Positions 1 to 8,890 of a stretch of 42,925 bases of DNA are shown in pieces (position 1 is the stretch's first letter; each line of letters opens with the position of its first letter). The DNA comes from an uncultured Pseudovibrio sp. (GTDB lineage Bacteria > Pseudomonadota > Alphaproteobacteria > Rhizobiales > Stappiaceae), in the NCBI GenBank assembly GCA_947502585.1, contig CANNAV010000019.1:1-42925 (forward strand). Direction: 5' to 3'. Below the pieces are notes generated by a model. That model was not told the DNA's origin and made no database searches. It was given only the letters and a program-made list of their open reading frames with translations. Both the position numbers and the translations under genes were made by a program.

Positions 1-331
1 TCACAGCCAACGTTGTAAGCCAGTGACTTCATCTGGCTTCATGTGACCTCATACAGACCGTGCTCAGCAGGCTGACAGATATGACACTTTTGAAAGATAA
101 TTGACTCGAGTTTACTACCAGGCTGGATGAGGAGTGGCATAAGAAAAGCGGATAAGCGTGACCTGAGTTCATGCGGGTGAGGGCGTGCTGTAAACTGGGC
201 TGGAACAGTGCAACACGGCCCACAGGGAGAAGGTGACCCATAAACACTGCTTACGTTCAGCGGGTTTTTAAAACACAGAAACCGCATGGAAAACCATGCA
301 GTGGAATTCGTCGTTTTTCAAATCCAAGCTG
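1..331. other. left-edge stretch without a recognisable gene
   Basis: Short overlapping open frames occur here on the minus strand, but none shows a protein family I recognise or a convincing ribosome binding site. The stretch lies downstream of the DUF4265 gene, which reads towards the window edge. I see nothing further in it. Confidence 0.4.
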
Positions 332-796
332 CTAAGGCTGGACCTGATGCCCGCAGTGGCCTTCTTCAAAGGCCCAGATGCCAAGACCTTCGCCTTCTTC
401 AAGAATGGAGTAGGCGACGTGGATATCCACATTGGCTGGGACATCTACGCTGAACAGCGGTGGATCTGCGTCAATGTCTTCGCAAGTACAGCCAAGCTTT
501 TCCAGCCTGGACCATTGTTTTGAGAACTCTTCCGGCTGCGTCGCCTCTTCCACCATGATCCGGTAGGTTGAATGACCCGATGCTTTGTCGACCCTGTCAA
601 AAACAAGCTGCCCTTTTTCCCGGTTTGCAAGCAGCTCGTCACCATTGGCGACACCGCAGGCAAAGAAGGGGGTGTTTTCAAGTTTATAGCGATTGCCGCC
701 AAGCCAGCGTACCCACACAGTTTCACTCTCAATGCCGTGCCAGTCATGCGAATCAAGTTGGAAAACAAGTTTGTGCAGATTGCTGTTCTTATTCAT
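332..796 (-). CDS. DUF4265 domain protein
   Basis: A 154-residue soluble protein with the look of the DUF4265 family: an early segment around HKLVFQLDSHDWHGIESETVW, then a YKLENTPFFACGVANGDEL stretch, and a C-terminal half with TYRIMVEE and SVDVPANVDI segments. No signal peptide or membrane segment is visible. The family's function is not known. The ATG at 796 is preceded by GAGG at short spacing. It stands alone, next to a transposase relic, so neighbours give no clue to its job. The family call is from memory of its sequence pattern and is moderately sure. Confidence 0.7.
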   Translation of the reverse strand: MNKNSNLHKLVFQLDSHDWHGIESETVWVRWLGGNRYKLENTPFFACGVANGDELLANREKGQLVFDRVDKASGHSTYRIMVEEATQPEEFSKQWSRLEKLGCTCEDIDADPPLFSVDVPANVDIHVAYSILEEGEGLGIWAFEEGHCGHQVQP

Positions 797-902
797 GGGG
801 CCTCACAAATTCTAAGCGCAATATACCCATGCGCTTCCGCGAAGCAACAGGCATCTTGAGCTAACAGGTTGATTCAATGCAAGTGCGGGCTGTTCTCGTT
901 TG

Positions 903-1180
903 TCAGGAATGATATAGCTGTATTTCGACTGCTCTTATTGGTGACTTTCCGATTTTTTTGAACCGGAGGGCAGCGCAAAATGCGGACAAAACATGCTCGG
1001 CTTTGCCTTCACTATCCCTGCTACTGTGCGCAGTTTTCCCATCCATAGAGATGACCGGGGGATAATGCGTGATCCAACCCTGTGCCTGGGTCGCTGGTCA
1101 AATTGCCAAAAGCTTGTTCCATTGCATCAGGATCAGGAATGCGCAGAAGTTCGGTAAGCGTTGCATGGCAAGGGGATTTC
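903..1180 (-). pseudogene. ISAs1-family transposase relic (frameshifted)
   Basis: Translating the minus strand gives two pieces in different frames that fit together as an ISAs1-type transposase. The upstream piece (about 1180 to 1100) reads SPCHATLTELLRIPDPDAME and the following one (about 1065 to 905) reads VISMDGKTAHSS, then GKAEHVLSAFCAAL. The IDGKT-like block followed by the HxLSAF block is characteristic of ISAs1 transposases. A frameshift separates the two pieces, and a stop at 903-905 ends the frame early. Both protein termini and the IS ends are missing, so this is a dead fragment. Confidence 0.6.
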
Positions 1181-1303
1181 AGATGACGTCAGTAGCCAGG
1201 ACGTGTGAGCTGGCTACGTGACAGGTTGCGTCCCAAATAAGACACTGCCAGCATGCCTCGACGACCACTGAAAAGAAATAGCAACATCAGGCCCGGCCTT
1301 TAT

Positions 1304-1319
1304 TGATCAGATCTGATCA
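1304..1319. repeat. 16-bp perfect palindrome after dapD
   Basis: TGATCAGATCTGATCA is a perfect inverted repeat starting six bases past the dapD stop codon. It has no T-tract on the dapD (minus) side, so it is a weak candidate terminator. It resembles the segment just after the IS481 relic (5701-5720), so it could instead be a mobile-element scar. Confidence 0.5.
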
Positions 1320-1324
1320 GCAAA

Positions 1325-2176
1325 TTAGTCGCGCAGAAGATCGTTTACAGAGGTCTTCGCACGGGTCTGTGCATCAACACGCTTCACAATAACCGCACAG
1401 CCCAGGTTTGGTCCTGAAGTGCCGTCCGGAAGCGGCTTACCCGGCATGGAGCCAGGAACAACAACGGAGTACGCAGGAATTTCACCCATGAAGATTTCAC
1501 CGGTGTTGCGGTCGACGATCCTGGTGGTAGCCGAGATGAACACGCCCATTGCAAGCACAGCTCCTTCGCGGACGATCACGCCTTCAACAACTTCAGAGCG
1601 GGCTCCGATGAAGCAGTTGTCTTCGATGATAACAGGGCCAGCCTGAATAGGCTCAAGAACACCACCAATGCCAACGCCACCCGAAAGGTGAACGTTTTTA
1701 CCGATCTGAGCACAGGAACCAACAGTCACCCAAGTGTCAACCATTGTGCCTTCATCAACAAATGCACCCAGGTTCACGAAGGAAGGCATCAAAACAACAG
1801 ACTTGCCGACAAATGCAGAGCGACGAACAATGGAACCCGGAACCGCGCGGAAACCAGCTTCTTCAAAGTCGATCGCACCCCAGCCGTCAAACTTGGAAGG
1901 AACTTTATCCCACCAGGGCGCCCGGTCCGGTCCACCTTTGATGATCTGCATTGGATTCAGCCGGAAAGAAAGCAGAACGGCTTTCTTGGCCCACTGATTA
2001 ACAACCCAGTCGCCCGAGGATTTTTCCGCAACGCGCAGCTTACCGTGATCCATAAGCTTCAGCGCGGTGTTAACCGCATCACGTACGTCACCTGTGGTGT
2101 CGGTATTGATGTTATCACGGTCATCAAATGCAGTGTTGATGGTGGCCTCAAGGGCCGTAAGATCTATCTGACTCAT
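1325..2176 (-). CDS. dapD: 2,3,4,5-tetrahydropyridine-2,6-dicarboxylate N-succinyltransferase
   Basis: DapD transfers succinyl from succinyl-CoA to tetrahydrodipicolinate in the succinylase branch of lysine and diaminopimelate synthesis; it is a cytosolic trimer. The 283-residue product has the family length. It has an N-terminal helical domain, a PSKFDGW stretch, and a long run of hexapeptide repeats (for example [20 protein letters not shown], then [12 protein letters not shown]) forming the left-handed beta helix. I chose the ATG at 2176 because GAGAG lies about 10 bases upstream and the protein then begins [10 protein letters not shown] as DapD proteins usually do; an ATG at 2185 has its SD almost touching. 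It lies downstream of the LysR, HAD and argB genes on the same strand. Confidence 0.95.
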   Translation of the reverse strand: MSQIDLTALEATINTAFDDRDNINTDTTGDVRDAVNTALKLMDHGKLRVAEKSSGDWVVNQWAKKAVLLSFRLNPMQIIKGGPDRAPWWDKVPSKFDGWGAIDFEEAGFRAVPGSIVRRSAFVGKSVVLMPSFVNLGAFVDEGTMVDTWVTVGSCAQIGKNVHLSGGVGIGGVLEPIQAGPVIIEDNCFIGARSEVVEGVIVREGAVLAMGVFISATTRIVDRNTGEIFMGEIPAYSVVVPGSMPGKPLPDGTSGPNLGCAVIVKRVDAQTRAKTSVNDLLRD

Positions 2177-2286
2177 GGGCGGCATACTCTCATAATTAAT
2201 TGGTTGCGAACTGGAGCTACCGAGGGGTACGCAAGCACCAGCCAGAAGTCAATACTCTCTGACTTCTGACTGTCTCATGTATCGAT

Positions 2287-3180
2287 TTAGCTTGCTTTTT
2301 GTGCCTTTAATGGCTGCTGGGATTGTTCCATCAGCCATTTGTGGAAGGAGGCCACTGGACGGGTCAATGGACGGTTGGCATTACGGACAAACCAATAGCC
2401 GCTTTCAAGAGAAAGACGCGGCCAGTCCGGCACAACCAGATGACCTGCAGCCACTTCCTGTTCAACAAATCGGGTGTCAATAGCAATTGCACCCATGCCT
2501 GCAACAGCAGCCTGAATAGCCATGTTCCGGCTTTCAAACATAGCACCGGAAGTCTGGTCAGGATGCGGCAGGCCAGTGCCCTTGAGCCAACGTGGCCAGT
2601 CTTCACGTCTGGAGGAGGTATGCAGCAGTTTCAGCTTGTCAAGCAGCTTGATATCAGGGTTCGGATCGCTGTTACTCAGCTGGGGAGTAAAGGCCACAAC
2701 CAGATCTTCCTGCCAGAGTTGATGCCGCTCAACATGCGGCCAGGCACCATCCCCCAATCGGATTGCGCAATCATAGGACTCCCTGTCCAGGTCCACGACT
2801 CGCATACTTGTCGAGATCAGCAGCTCAATATCCGGGTGTTTCTCCTGAAAATCCGGCAATCGCGGAATTAGCCAGCGTGTCGCTACTGTAGAGAGGGTAG
2901 AAATGCGCAACTCAGTCCTGCTTCTGCGTCGGAACGCTTCAACAGCATGCTCGATCTGGTCAAACGAATTGCCGAGATTGGAGGACAGGCGCTGCCCTTC
3001 TTCAGTCAGGGCAAGCCCGCGGCCATCACGAATAACAAGCGCTGCGCCAAGTTCGTTTTCCAATGATCGGAGTAAATGCGTCAGGGCTGATGGTGTAACG
3101 CCAAGATCCTCTGCGGCACGAGCTGCTCGGCCGTGTTTGGCCAACAGTGAAAATGCGTGTAGCGCGCGCAGTGAAACCAT
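2287..3180 (-). CDS. LysR-family transcriptional regulator (GcvA-like)
   Basis: A 297-residue LysR regulator: an N-terminal winged helix-turn-helix (residues about 1-60, with AAEDLGVTPSALTHLLRSLE) and a type 2 periplasmic-binding-like effector domain (about 90-290). The overall pattern, with FSLLAKHGRAARAAEDLGVT at the start, resembles the GcvA/AmpR branch. The start at 3180 has AAGGAAGG about 8 bases upstream. It sits between dapD and the HAD nucleotidase, two genes that often neighbour each other without a regulator between them, so it may be a later insertion. Its target and effector cannot be read from the sequence. Confidence 0.88.
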   Translation of the reverse strand: MVSLRALHAFSLLAKHGRAARAAEDLGVTPSALTHLLRSLENELGAALVIRDGRGLALTEEGQRLSSNLGNSFDQIEHAVEAFRRRSRTELRISTLSTVATRWLIPRLPDFQEKHPDIELLISTSMRVVDLDRESYDCAIRLGDGAWPHVERHQLWQEDLVVAFTPQLSNSDPNPDIKLLDKLKLLHTSSRREDWPRWLKGTGLPHPDQTSGAMFESRNMAIQAAVAGMGAIAIDTRFVEQEVAAGHLVVPDWPRLSLESGYWFVRNANRPLTRPVASFHKWLMEQSQQPLKAQKAS

Positions 3181-3371
3181 GACGAAGGCCCTTCCTTATG
3201 AGTTCTTGAATTAATCTCAATAAAGGGAAAAAAGGCATTCGTCCAGACGGTCGTGATATTTTTTCTCTTTACGCTCTATTTTGCGCAAAACCTGGAATTT
3301 TCAGTCAAAACTGACCTTACAGGAGTTTGAGATACGAAATAGGGGCATTTTCGCGTTTTGATGAAGTCGCC

Positions 3372-4070
3372 CTAATTCTTGAGTTCTCCCAGGATACTAT
3401 TCAGGAAACCATCCAAATGATCTGTCACAAAATCTACGTGAGGCTCTGTGCCACTCGAAAGCTCCCAATCTTCGCGGAAAACCTCGCGCGTCCCGTCGGG
3501 GATGACAAGTACAGTACGCATTCCAAGAGAATTTGGAACAACCAGATTGCGTGAGAGGTCTTCAAACATGGCTGCTTTTTGCGGGAAAATGTCGTTTTTC
3601 TGCAAAAAGCGCTGGTAGGTTTCCTCAGCAGGTTTCGGAATTAAATGCGCTTCCATGATGCCAAAGATGTCTTCGAAATGATGGCTGATACCCAGACGAT
3701 TTGCAACGGACTCCGCATGTTTCCGTGTTCCGTTCGTCAGGATATAACACTTTCCCGGCAGCTGATTGATAGCCGCCGCAAGCTGAGGATTAGGATCCAG
3801 CACAGAGTGATCAATATCATGTACGTATTCAAGGAACTCATCAGGCGCAATGTTATGCTCGAGCATCAGACCACGAAGCGTGGTTCCATACTCTTTGTAA
3901 TAGGAGATCTGCAGTTCTCTCGCCTGTTCAGCAGGCTTTCCCGTGAGCTTTTGTACAAACTCAGACATACGTTGATCGATTTGATCGAACAGGTTTGAAT
4001 GGTGAGGATATAGAGTATTATCCAGATCAAAAACCCAGCTTTCAATGCTGGCAAAAGGGGAGTTGGTCAT
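3372..4070 (-). CDS. HAD-superfamily pyrimidine 5'-nucleotidase
   Basis: A 232-residue HAD hydrolase of the alphaproteobacterial pyrimidine 5'-nucleotidase type (SDT1/PPM1-like), which dephosphorylates pyrimidine mononucleotides. HAD motif I is WVFDLDNTLYPH near residue 15, with the nucleophile Asp and the +2 Asp. Motif II is ILTNGTRKHA near 110. A conserved Lys follows (LIPKPAEETY), and the acidic motif is MFEDLSRNL near 168. The position between argB and dapD is a recurring alphaproteobacterial arrangement, which supports the family call. Substrate preference is inferred only from the family. Confidence 0.85.
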   Translation of the reverse strand: MTNSPFASIESWVFDLDNTLYPHHSNLFDQIDQRMSEFVQKLTGKPAEQARELQISYYKEYGTTLRGLMLEHNIAPDEFLEYVHDIDHSVLDPNPQLAAAINQLPGKCYILTNGTRKHAESVANRLGISHHFEDIFGIMEAHLIPKPAEETYQRFLQKNDIFPQKAAMFEDLSRNLVVPNSLGMRTVLVIPDGTREVFREDWELSSGTEPHVDFVTDHLDGFLNSILGELKN

Positions 4071-4184
4071 GCATATCCGTTTAGTTATCAGCTATGCCGA
4101 TAAGTGTTGTTTGATACCCAGCAAAACAGGAAATAATAAGGATAGCAAGAGAGGCAAGCGCCTTTCGCCTCTCCGCGCCGTTGA

Positions 4185-5072
4185 TCAAGGTACGATCAGA
4201 GTACCCGCACCGTGGTCGGTGAAGAGCTCCAGAAGAACAGCGTGAGCGACTTTTCCGTCGACAATAACAACACCTTCAACGCCCTGTTCAAGGGCTTCAA
4301 GGCAGGTCTCAACCTTCGGGATCATACCGCCGGAAATTGTGCCATCTTCAATAAGTGCCCGGGCACCTGCACGCGTCAGCTGTTTGACGAGCCTGCCGTC
4401 TTTGTCCAGAACGCCTGGAACGTCGGTTAGGAACAACAAGCGCTTTGCATTGAGCGAGCCGGCAATGGCACCGGCAAATGTATCCGCATTGATGTTATAT
4501 GTAGCACCATCACGGCCCGGCGCAACAGGAGCAACGACCGGGATAAGGTCACGCTCAAGGATCAGCTCAAGCACCTTGGCATCCACAGCTTCCGGCTCGC
4601 CAACAAACCCAAGATCCAGTACTTCTTCAATCCTGGAATCCGGGTCACGGTGCTTGCGGTGCAGTTTGCGGGCAGTGACCATATTGCCGTCTTTGCCGCA
4701 AAGGCCAACAGCACGTCCGCCTTCGCGGTTGATACTCGCCACAATGCCTTTGTTAATGGAACCGGCCAGTACCATTTCGACAATTTCAACGGTTGCCTGA
4801 TCCGTTACACGAAGCCCCCCCTTAAACTCGCTCTTAATGTTGAGGCGATCAAGCATGGAGCCAATCTGAGGACCGCCGCCGTGAACAACAACAGGATGAA
4901 CACCAGACTGGCGTAACAGTGTAATGTCCCGGGCAAAAGCGCGGGAAAGAGAGTCATCTCCCATTGCATTGCCGCCATATTTTACAACAACACGTCGGTC
5001 ATCATAGCGCTGCATATAAGGAAGAGCCTGGGCAATGACGTGCGCACGATTATTGTTTTCCGAGAAACTCAT
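4185..5072 (-). CDS. argB: acetylglutamate kinase
   Basis: ArgB phosphorylates N-acetylglutamate, the second step of arginine synthesis. The 295-residue product has the amino-acid kinase fold: [10 protein letters not shown] with the phosphate-binding Lys at about 31, [10 protein letters not shown] near 70, and [14 protein letters not shown] and [10 protein letters not shown] in the nucleotide-binding half. I chose the ATG at 5072. The longer open frame to 5183 adds residues unlike any ArgB. The N-terminal segment before the kinase core ([13 protein letters not shown]) is typical of arginine-inhibited ArgB enzymes, so feedback inhibition is likely. In many Rhizobiales engB lies just upstream; here that place holds an IS481 relic. 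Confidence 0.96.
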   Translation of the reverse strand: MSFSENNNRAHVIAQALPYMQRYDDRRVVVKYGGNAMGDDSLSRAFARDITLLRQSGVHPVVVHGGGPQIGSMLDRLNIKSEFKGGLRVTDQATVEIVEMVLAGSINKGIVASINREGGRAVGLCGKDGNMVTARKLHRKHRDPDSRIEEVLDLGFVGEPEAVDAKVLELILERDLIPVVAPVAPGRDGATYNINADTFAGAIAGSLNAKRLLFLTDVPGVLDKDGRLVKQLTRAGARALIEDGTISGGMIPKVETCLEALEQGVEGVVIVDGKVAHAVLLELFTDHGAGTLIVP

Positions 5073-5288
5073 AGCGATTTGTACACCTGGAGAAGACAAA
5101 GGGCTGATACGCACATCACACGGACTGCGTGAGAAGTATATAACCGCATTATGATCAGGCCACAAATGTTCAGTGATCCCCACTCGGGTGATTTTACTAA
5201 AGTAAACCAGGAAATTGTCTATTACATCTCACGCAGATAATCCGCAAAACCGTCTCCACCTGCCGGTGGGAGCGTGAGCTCTATAGCG

Positions 5289-5328
5289 AAGTTCAACGCC
5301 CCTGGCCATGTGATATTGGCCATGGCGT
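5289..5328. repeat. strong imperfect hairpin upstream of argB
   Basis: AACGCC and GGCGTT form an outer stem, with GGCCA and TGGCC inside it, a small bulge and a short loop. No T-tract follows on either strand. It lies in the gene-free stretch between argB and the IS481 relic; it may be a relic of the element, a leader structure for argB, or nothing. Confidence 0.35.
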
Positions 5329-5442
5329 TCAATACAGGTATGGGACGTTGCAATGGGGCACGACAAACATTTGAGTTGTGAAGAAAGAGATCAGAGTAAG
5401 CGTCGCATATGCGGATATTTCATGCCGCTTTTTTGTAGATAA

Positions 5443-5703
5443 CGGATTGCGCATCTGACCAGGGTAAAACACCCTCAAACCAATGGTATCTGTGAGCGGC
5501 TCCACAAGACCATCCTGCAGGAATTCTATCAGGTCACATTCCGAAAAAAGCTATATCAGAGCATCGAGCAATTGCAGGCCGATCTGGATGCATGGCTCCA
5601 GCACTACAACACAGAACGTACCCATCAAGGCAAAATGTGTTACGGCAGAACGCCGATGGAGACTATGCTTGAGGGGAAGAAGATCTGGAAGGAAAATTCA
5701 TAG
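5443..5703 (+). pseudogene. IS481-family transposase, C-terminal relic
   Basis: The frame ending at the TAG 5701-5703 reads VKHPQTNGICERLHKTILQ, then EFYQVTFRKKLY, LQHYNTERTHQGKMCYGRTP and EGKKIW. This is the C-terminal end of an IS481 transposase, including the NGICER block that carries the last acidic residue of the DDE triad and the YNxxRxHQG block. Upstream of about 5443 the frame is broken by stops and the rest of the transposase is missing, so it cannot be functional. An inverted-repeat-like end follows at 5745-5770. Confidence 0.85.
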
Positions 5704-5744
5704 ATCAAATCTGATCTGACAAACCCCGCCGTCAGAACGGTAAC

Positions 5745-5770
5745 TGTCAGATCAAGTCTGATCTTCTACA
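5745..5770. repeat. probable IS481 terminal inverted repeat (right end)
   Basis: The segment begins TGTCAGATCAAGTCTGATC and ends in TCTACA, about 40 bases past the relic transposase stop. This is the place and style expected of an IS481 end. No matching left end is present in the gene-free region, in line with deletion of most of the element. Confidence 0.6.
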
Positions 5771-5824
5771 GATTACCGGCATGCTGGAAGTGCCGATATC
5801 AAACTGGCTCTTTTGTGCGTTTAA

Positions 5825-7297
5825 TTATGGTTTTGAGTTCAGGCGCCATTCAATCTGGCGCAACGCCTGTTCTCCTTCAGCATAGCCCTGCTCAGCAGCC
5901 ATTTTGTAAAAGTCACGAGCCTTCACAAGATTCCGGCCCAGACACCGCCCGCTTTCATGACAATACCCAAGCAGATAAAACGCTTCCGGCACCCCTTTGG
6001 ACGCTGCAAGCAAAAACATCCGTGCTGCTTCACCTGGGTTCGGTTCTTCATTGAAACCCTGCAGGTAGACTTTACCCAGCAGCACATCTCCTACAGGTTC
6101 CCCTCTTTCTGAGGCCTGCTGAAACAGCTTCTTGGCCAGATTTATATCCTGCTGCACACCGCGCCCATTCAGATACAACAGCCCTGCATTGGTCAGGGCG
6201 AACGGAAACCGGGCTGATGAGGCCGTATAAAACTCAAGTGCCAACTCGTAGGACTGCGGCACTCCGCGCCCATTTTCATAAAGCACACCCAGATCATTCT
6301 GTGCCTGCGCATTGCCCTGCCTGGCTGCGGCTTTGTAAAGACGGATCGCCATTTGCAGGTTTGGTTCCGTCCCCCACCCAAGCAGATAGAACCGCCCAAG
6401 CGCAAACTGAGAGCGCGCCAACCCACGCCGTGCTGCACGCTCATAGTGAAAGAAGGCCTGCTCCAGATCTCGCCTGACCCCAACACCATTTTCATAAAGC
6501 TTACCTAGGTAATGATTGCCCAGCAAGTCCCCTTCATTGGCTGCAATACGATAATGCCGGATTGCAGCAGCAAGGTCAGCCTTGCCACCATCCCCATTCT
6601 CCAGCAGTTCACCAAGGAGCACATGTGCGTCTGTGGATCCAAGAGAAATCGCCTTGCGATAAAGGGCACGGGACCTCACGGTATCCTGCTCAACGCCAAC
6701 GCCATCGCGATAAAGACCAGCAAGGTTTTCAATGCCTTGCATCAACCCCGCCATGGCAGCACCTTTCACCCAGTAAAAGGCAAGTTTCGGGTCGCGGGCA
6801 ACACCAGTACCATGCAGGTAAAACAGGCCCAGATTGTTCTGCGCCCAGGCATCGCCCCAATCTGCGGCAATCTGATAAAGCTCACGCGCTTTTTCCGTGT
6901 CAGGCGCACCGTGCTTGCCCTGTCTGTAGATCTCTCCCAGATTGTTGTAGGCAGCCGCAAGCCCCATCTCACCAGCTTTTTTATAAAGTTCCATGGCAAC
7001 GGGCAGATCTTGTGGCACGCCATGCCCCATTTCATTTGCAACAGCCAGCCCGAAGATGGCCTCCGCATTGCCAGCAAGCGCCTCTGCATTCAGGGAGTAA
7101 ATCAGCGCACTCCTGGACATCTCCTCTCGTGTGGAACGATGGATTTTTCCTGCCCGGTTATGCAGAAGCGTCAACCCGCCTGCCCCACCGGTCAGCACCA
7201 GTTCCTTTTCACCCCCACTTGCTTGCCAGCCCACGGCGTTTGCAGGCGGGCCACAGGCAACCGCAAGCAAGCAAAGGAGTGACAATAAAATGCGCAT
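5825..7297 (-). CDS. SEL1-repeat (tetratricopeptide-like) lipoprotein
   Basis: A 490-residue protein made almost wholly of SEL1 repeats, about ten copies of the 36-residue pattern A-x2-LG-x2-Y-x2-G-x-GV-x2-D-x2-A-x3-Y-x2-AA-x2-G. Examples are AYNNLGEIYRQGKHGAPDTE and AQNNLGLFYLHGTGVARDPK. The start at 7297 gives MRILLSLLCLLAVACG, a signal peptide ending in a lipobox (AVAC), so export and lipidation are likely; GAGAAG lies about 7 bases upstream. A GTG at 7324 would extend it without benefit. SEL1 proteins are usually scaffolds for protein contacts in envelope stress, exopolysaccharide or cell-cycle roles; the partner here is unknown. It appears to be a single-gene unit. Confidence 0.88.
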   Translation of the reverse strand: MRILLSLLCLLAVACGPPANAVGWQASGGEKELVLTGGAGGLTLLHNRAGKIHRSTREEMSRSALIYSLNAEALAGNAEAIFGLAVANEMGHGVPQDLPVAMELYKKAGEMGLAAAYNNLGEIYRQGKHGAPDTEKARELYQIAADWGDAWAQNNLGLFYLHGTGVARDPKLAFYWVKGAAMAGLMQGIENLAGLYRDGVGVEQDTVRSRALYRKAISLGSTDAHVLLGELLENGDGGKADLAAAIRHYRIAANEGDLLGNHYLGKLYENGVGVRRDLEQAFFHYERAARRGLARSQFALGRFYLLGWGTEPNLQMAIRLYKAAARQGNAQAQNDLGVLYENGRGVPQSYELALEFYTASSARFPFALTNAGLLYLNGRGVQQDINLAKKLFQQASERGEPVGDVLLGKVYLQGFNEEPNPGEAARMFLLAASKGVPEAFYLLGYCHESGRCLGRNLVKARDFYKMAAEQGYAEGEQALRQIEWRLNSKP

Positions 7298-7598
7298 GAG
7301 TATCTTCTCACTTGTGATTGTCACGGGTCAGAAAGAGCGCCATGCAAGTGGGGCAAACAGGTTATGTCTGCCCGGATAGCTCTTGTCAGCCAACGAACCT
7401 CAGGCAAATAGTTAACCTCTAAACTTTTCGGGTTGGATATCCTTCAATTTACATTGGTCACTTGAAACCATTTCCTCTTTTGGGCCATTATTGGCTGGTT
7501 GTTTCAACCAGACCAAAAAGAAGTCTGGTAAATCCTTTGCCTCAACTTCGCCGGGCTTAAGCACCAGTGGTACTGGCTGAATTTGGAGAATCAAAAGA
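7298..7598. other. intergenic region between divergent genes, with a small hairpin
   Basis: The SEL1 gene and the GNAT-NUDIX gene diverge here, so both promoters should lie in it. I could not settle on promoter boxes. A short hairpin, CTGGTT (7495-7500) with AACCAG (7506-7511), lies about 90 bases before the GNAT-NUDIX start and has no clear T-tract for that direction. Confidence 0.4.
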
Positions 7599-8753
7599 AT
7601 GCATTGCCAAATCCGTCCCGCCGCAAAGAACCAGGCAATTGCCCTTACAGAAATCATGCATGCTGCCAAAGGCCACTGGGGGTATGACCCGCAGGACATG
7701 CAGGAGTTTCGGGAGCACTGGAAGATCACTCCGGAAATGATCGGGGCCGATCCACTCATTGTCATCAATGAGCAGGAACGACCACTTGGTTTTGCACGCA
7801 TCACCAGGGAAAGCGCAGAGACCGCTCTGCTGGATTGTCTGTTTGTGTTGCCGGAGGCACACGGCAAAGGTTATGGGGCCTGGTTGCTGGAAGTTGCTGA
7901 AGAAGTTGCCAAACGCATGCAATGCACCACAATGCGCCTTGAGTCAGATGCAAACGCTGCCCCTTTCTATCAGCACCACGGCTATCACAGCACAAGCAAC
8001 AGACCGAGCGCCTTCAAAGGCGCTGGCCCGATCCAACACATGCAAAAAGATCTCACCCCACAAATCCACGAGATCGCAGATATCAATCTTAACCTCAACA
8101 CCGCGGCCCGCTGGGATTTCGCCACCAGGAACCATGTTGCTATTAAAGAAAACTGGCAGACATTGATTTCCGATAACCCGGATCTGTGGGATGGAGAAGT
8201 TCTGTCACTGTACCAATACTCCTTAAACAAGAAGCAGTTTTCCGGTGATCTGGTAGAAACCAGCTATTCCGCCTTCCTGGCATGGCGCAACTGGGGCTTT
8301 CCTGACAGAGGCACTAAAAACCTTTTTGGTTGCGCAGTCCTCCGCTCCAGCCAGGGCCATCTCATTTTTGGTAAGATGGCGGACCACACGGCAACCGCCG
8401 GTCAGGTTTACCCACCCGGTGGCAATCTTGATCTCAATGATATCACTCCCACTGGTAAGGTGGATATCTTTAGCTCCATCGCCCGCGAACTGAAAGAAGA
8501 AACAGGCTTCGCACTGGATCAGGGAGAGTTGGGCCACGTCTTCGCAGTGGAAGACGGACCACGCCTGGCAATCGCACGTATTTTAACATTGCAACTCACC
8601 TCAGACGAAATCCTTTCAAAAATCGCACATTTCAACGCAAACCAGAAAAAACCTGAATTGGAAGAAGCTGTTATCGTAAAATCCCTTGCGGATCTGAAAC
8701 AACACAACGTCCCCCCGTATGCCCTGGCTCTCGCCGCACGCCTGTTAAATTAA
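7599..8753 (+). CDS. fused GNAT acetyltransferase / NUDIX hydrolase
   Basis: A 384-residue protein with two domains. Residues about 1-150 form a GNAT fold, with the acetyl-CoA loop near LPEAHGKGYGAWLLE and the usual end APFYQHHGYH. Residues about 160-384 form a NUDIX-like domain with the helix RELKEETGF near 295, preceded by QVYPPGGNLD. The Nudix box is nearly canonical (RELxEExG), but the first Glu of the GX5E part is not evident (GKVDIFSS instead). The ATG at 7599 has GGAG 9 bases upstream. Substrates of both halves are unknown. It is monocistronic between the SEL1 gene and the phzF-like gene. Confidence 0.82.
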   Translation: MHCQIRPAAKNQAIALTEIMHAAKGHWGYDPQDMQEFREHWKITPEMIGADPLIVINEQERPLGFARITRESAETALLDCLFVLPEAHGKGYGAWLLEVAEEVAKRMQCTTMRLESDANAAPFYQHHGYHSTSNRPSAFKGAGPIQHMQKDLTPQIHEIADINLNLNTAARWDFATRNHVAIKENWQTLISDNPDLWDGEVLSLYQYSLNKKQFSGDLVETSYSAFLAWRNWGFPDRGTKNLFGCAVLRSSQGHLIFGKMADHTATAGQVYPPGGNLDLNDITPTGKVDIFSSIARELKEETGFALDQGELGHVFAVEDGPRLAIARILTLQLTSDEILSKIAHFNANQKKPELEEAVIVKSLADLKQHNVPPYALALAARLLN

Positions 8754-8890
8754 CGAGTTATGTTCATTTGCAGACTTGTATTCAGCGGCAAAACAATCTT
8801 GAGTAGCGCTCAAGCAAACATTTTTCACAAGTTGAGCAGGCGAAGCAGACCACCAGCTCAGCACCAGACTGAGATAATTGGACTTCAAAA

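Noticed and set aside
5072..5183. Longer argB start at 5183
   Set aside because: The added residues do not resemble any acetylglutamate kinase N-terminus.
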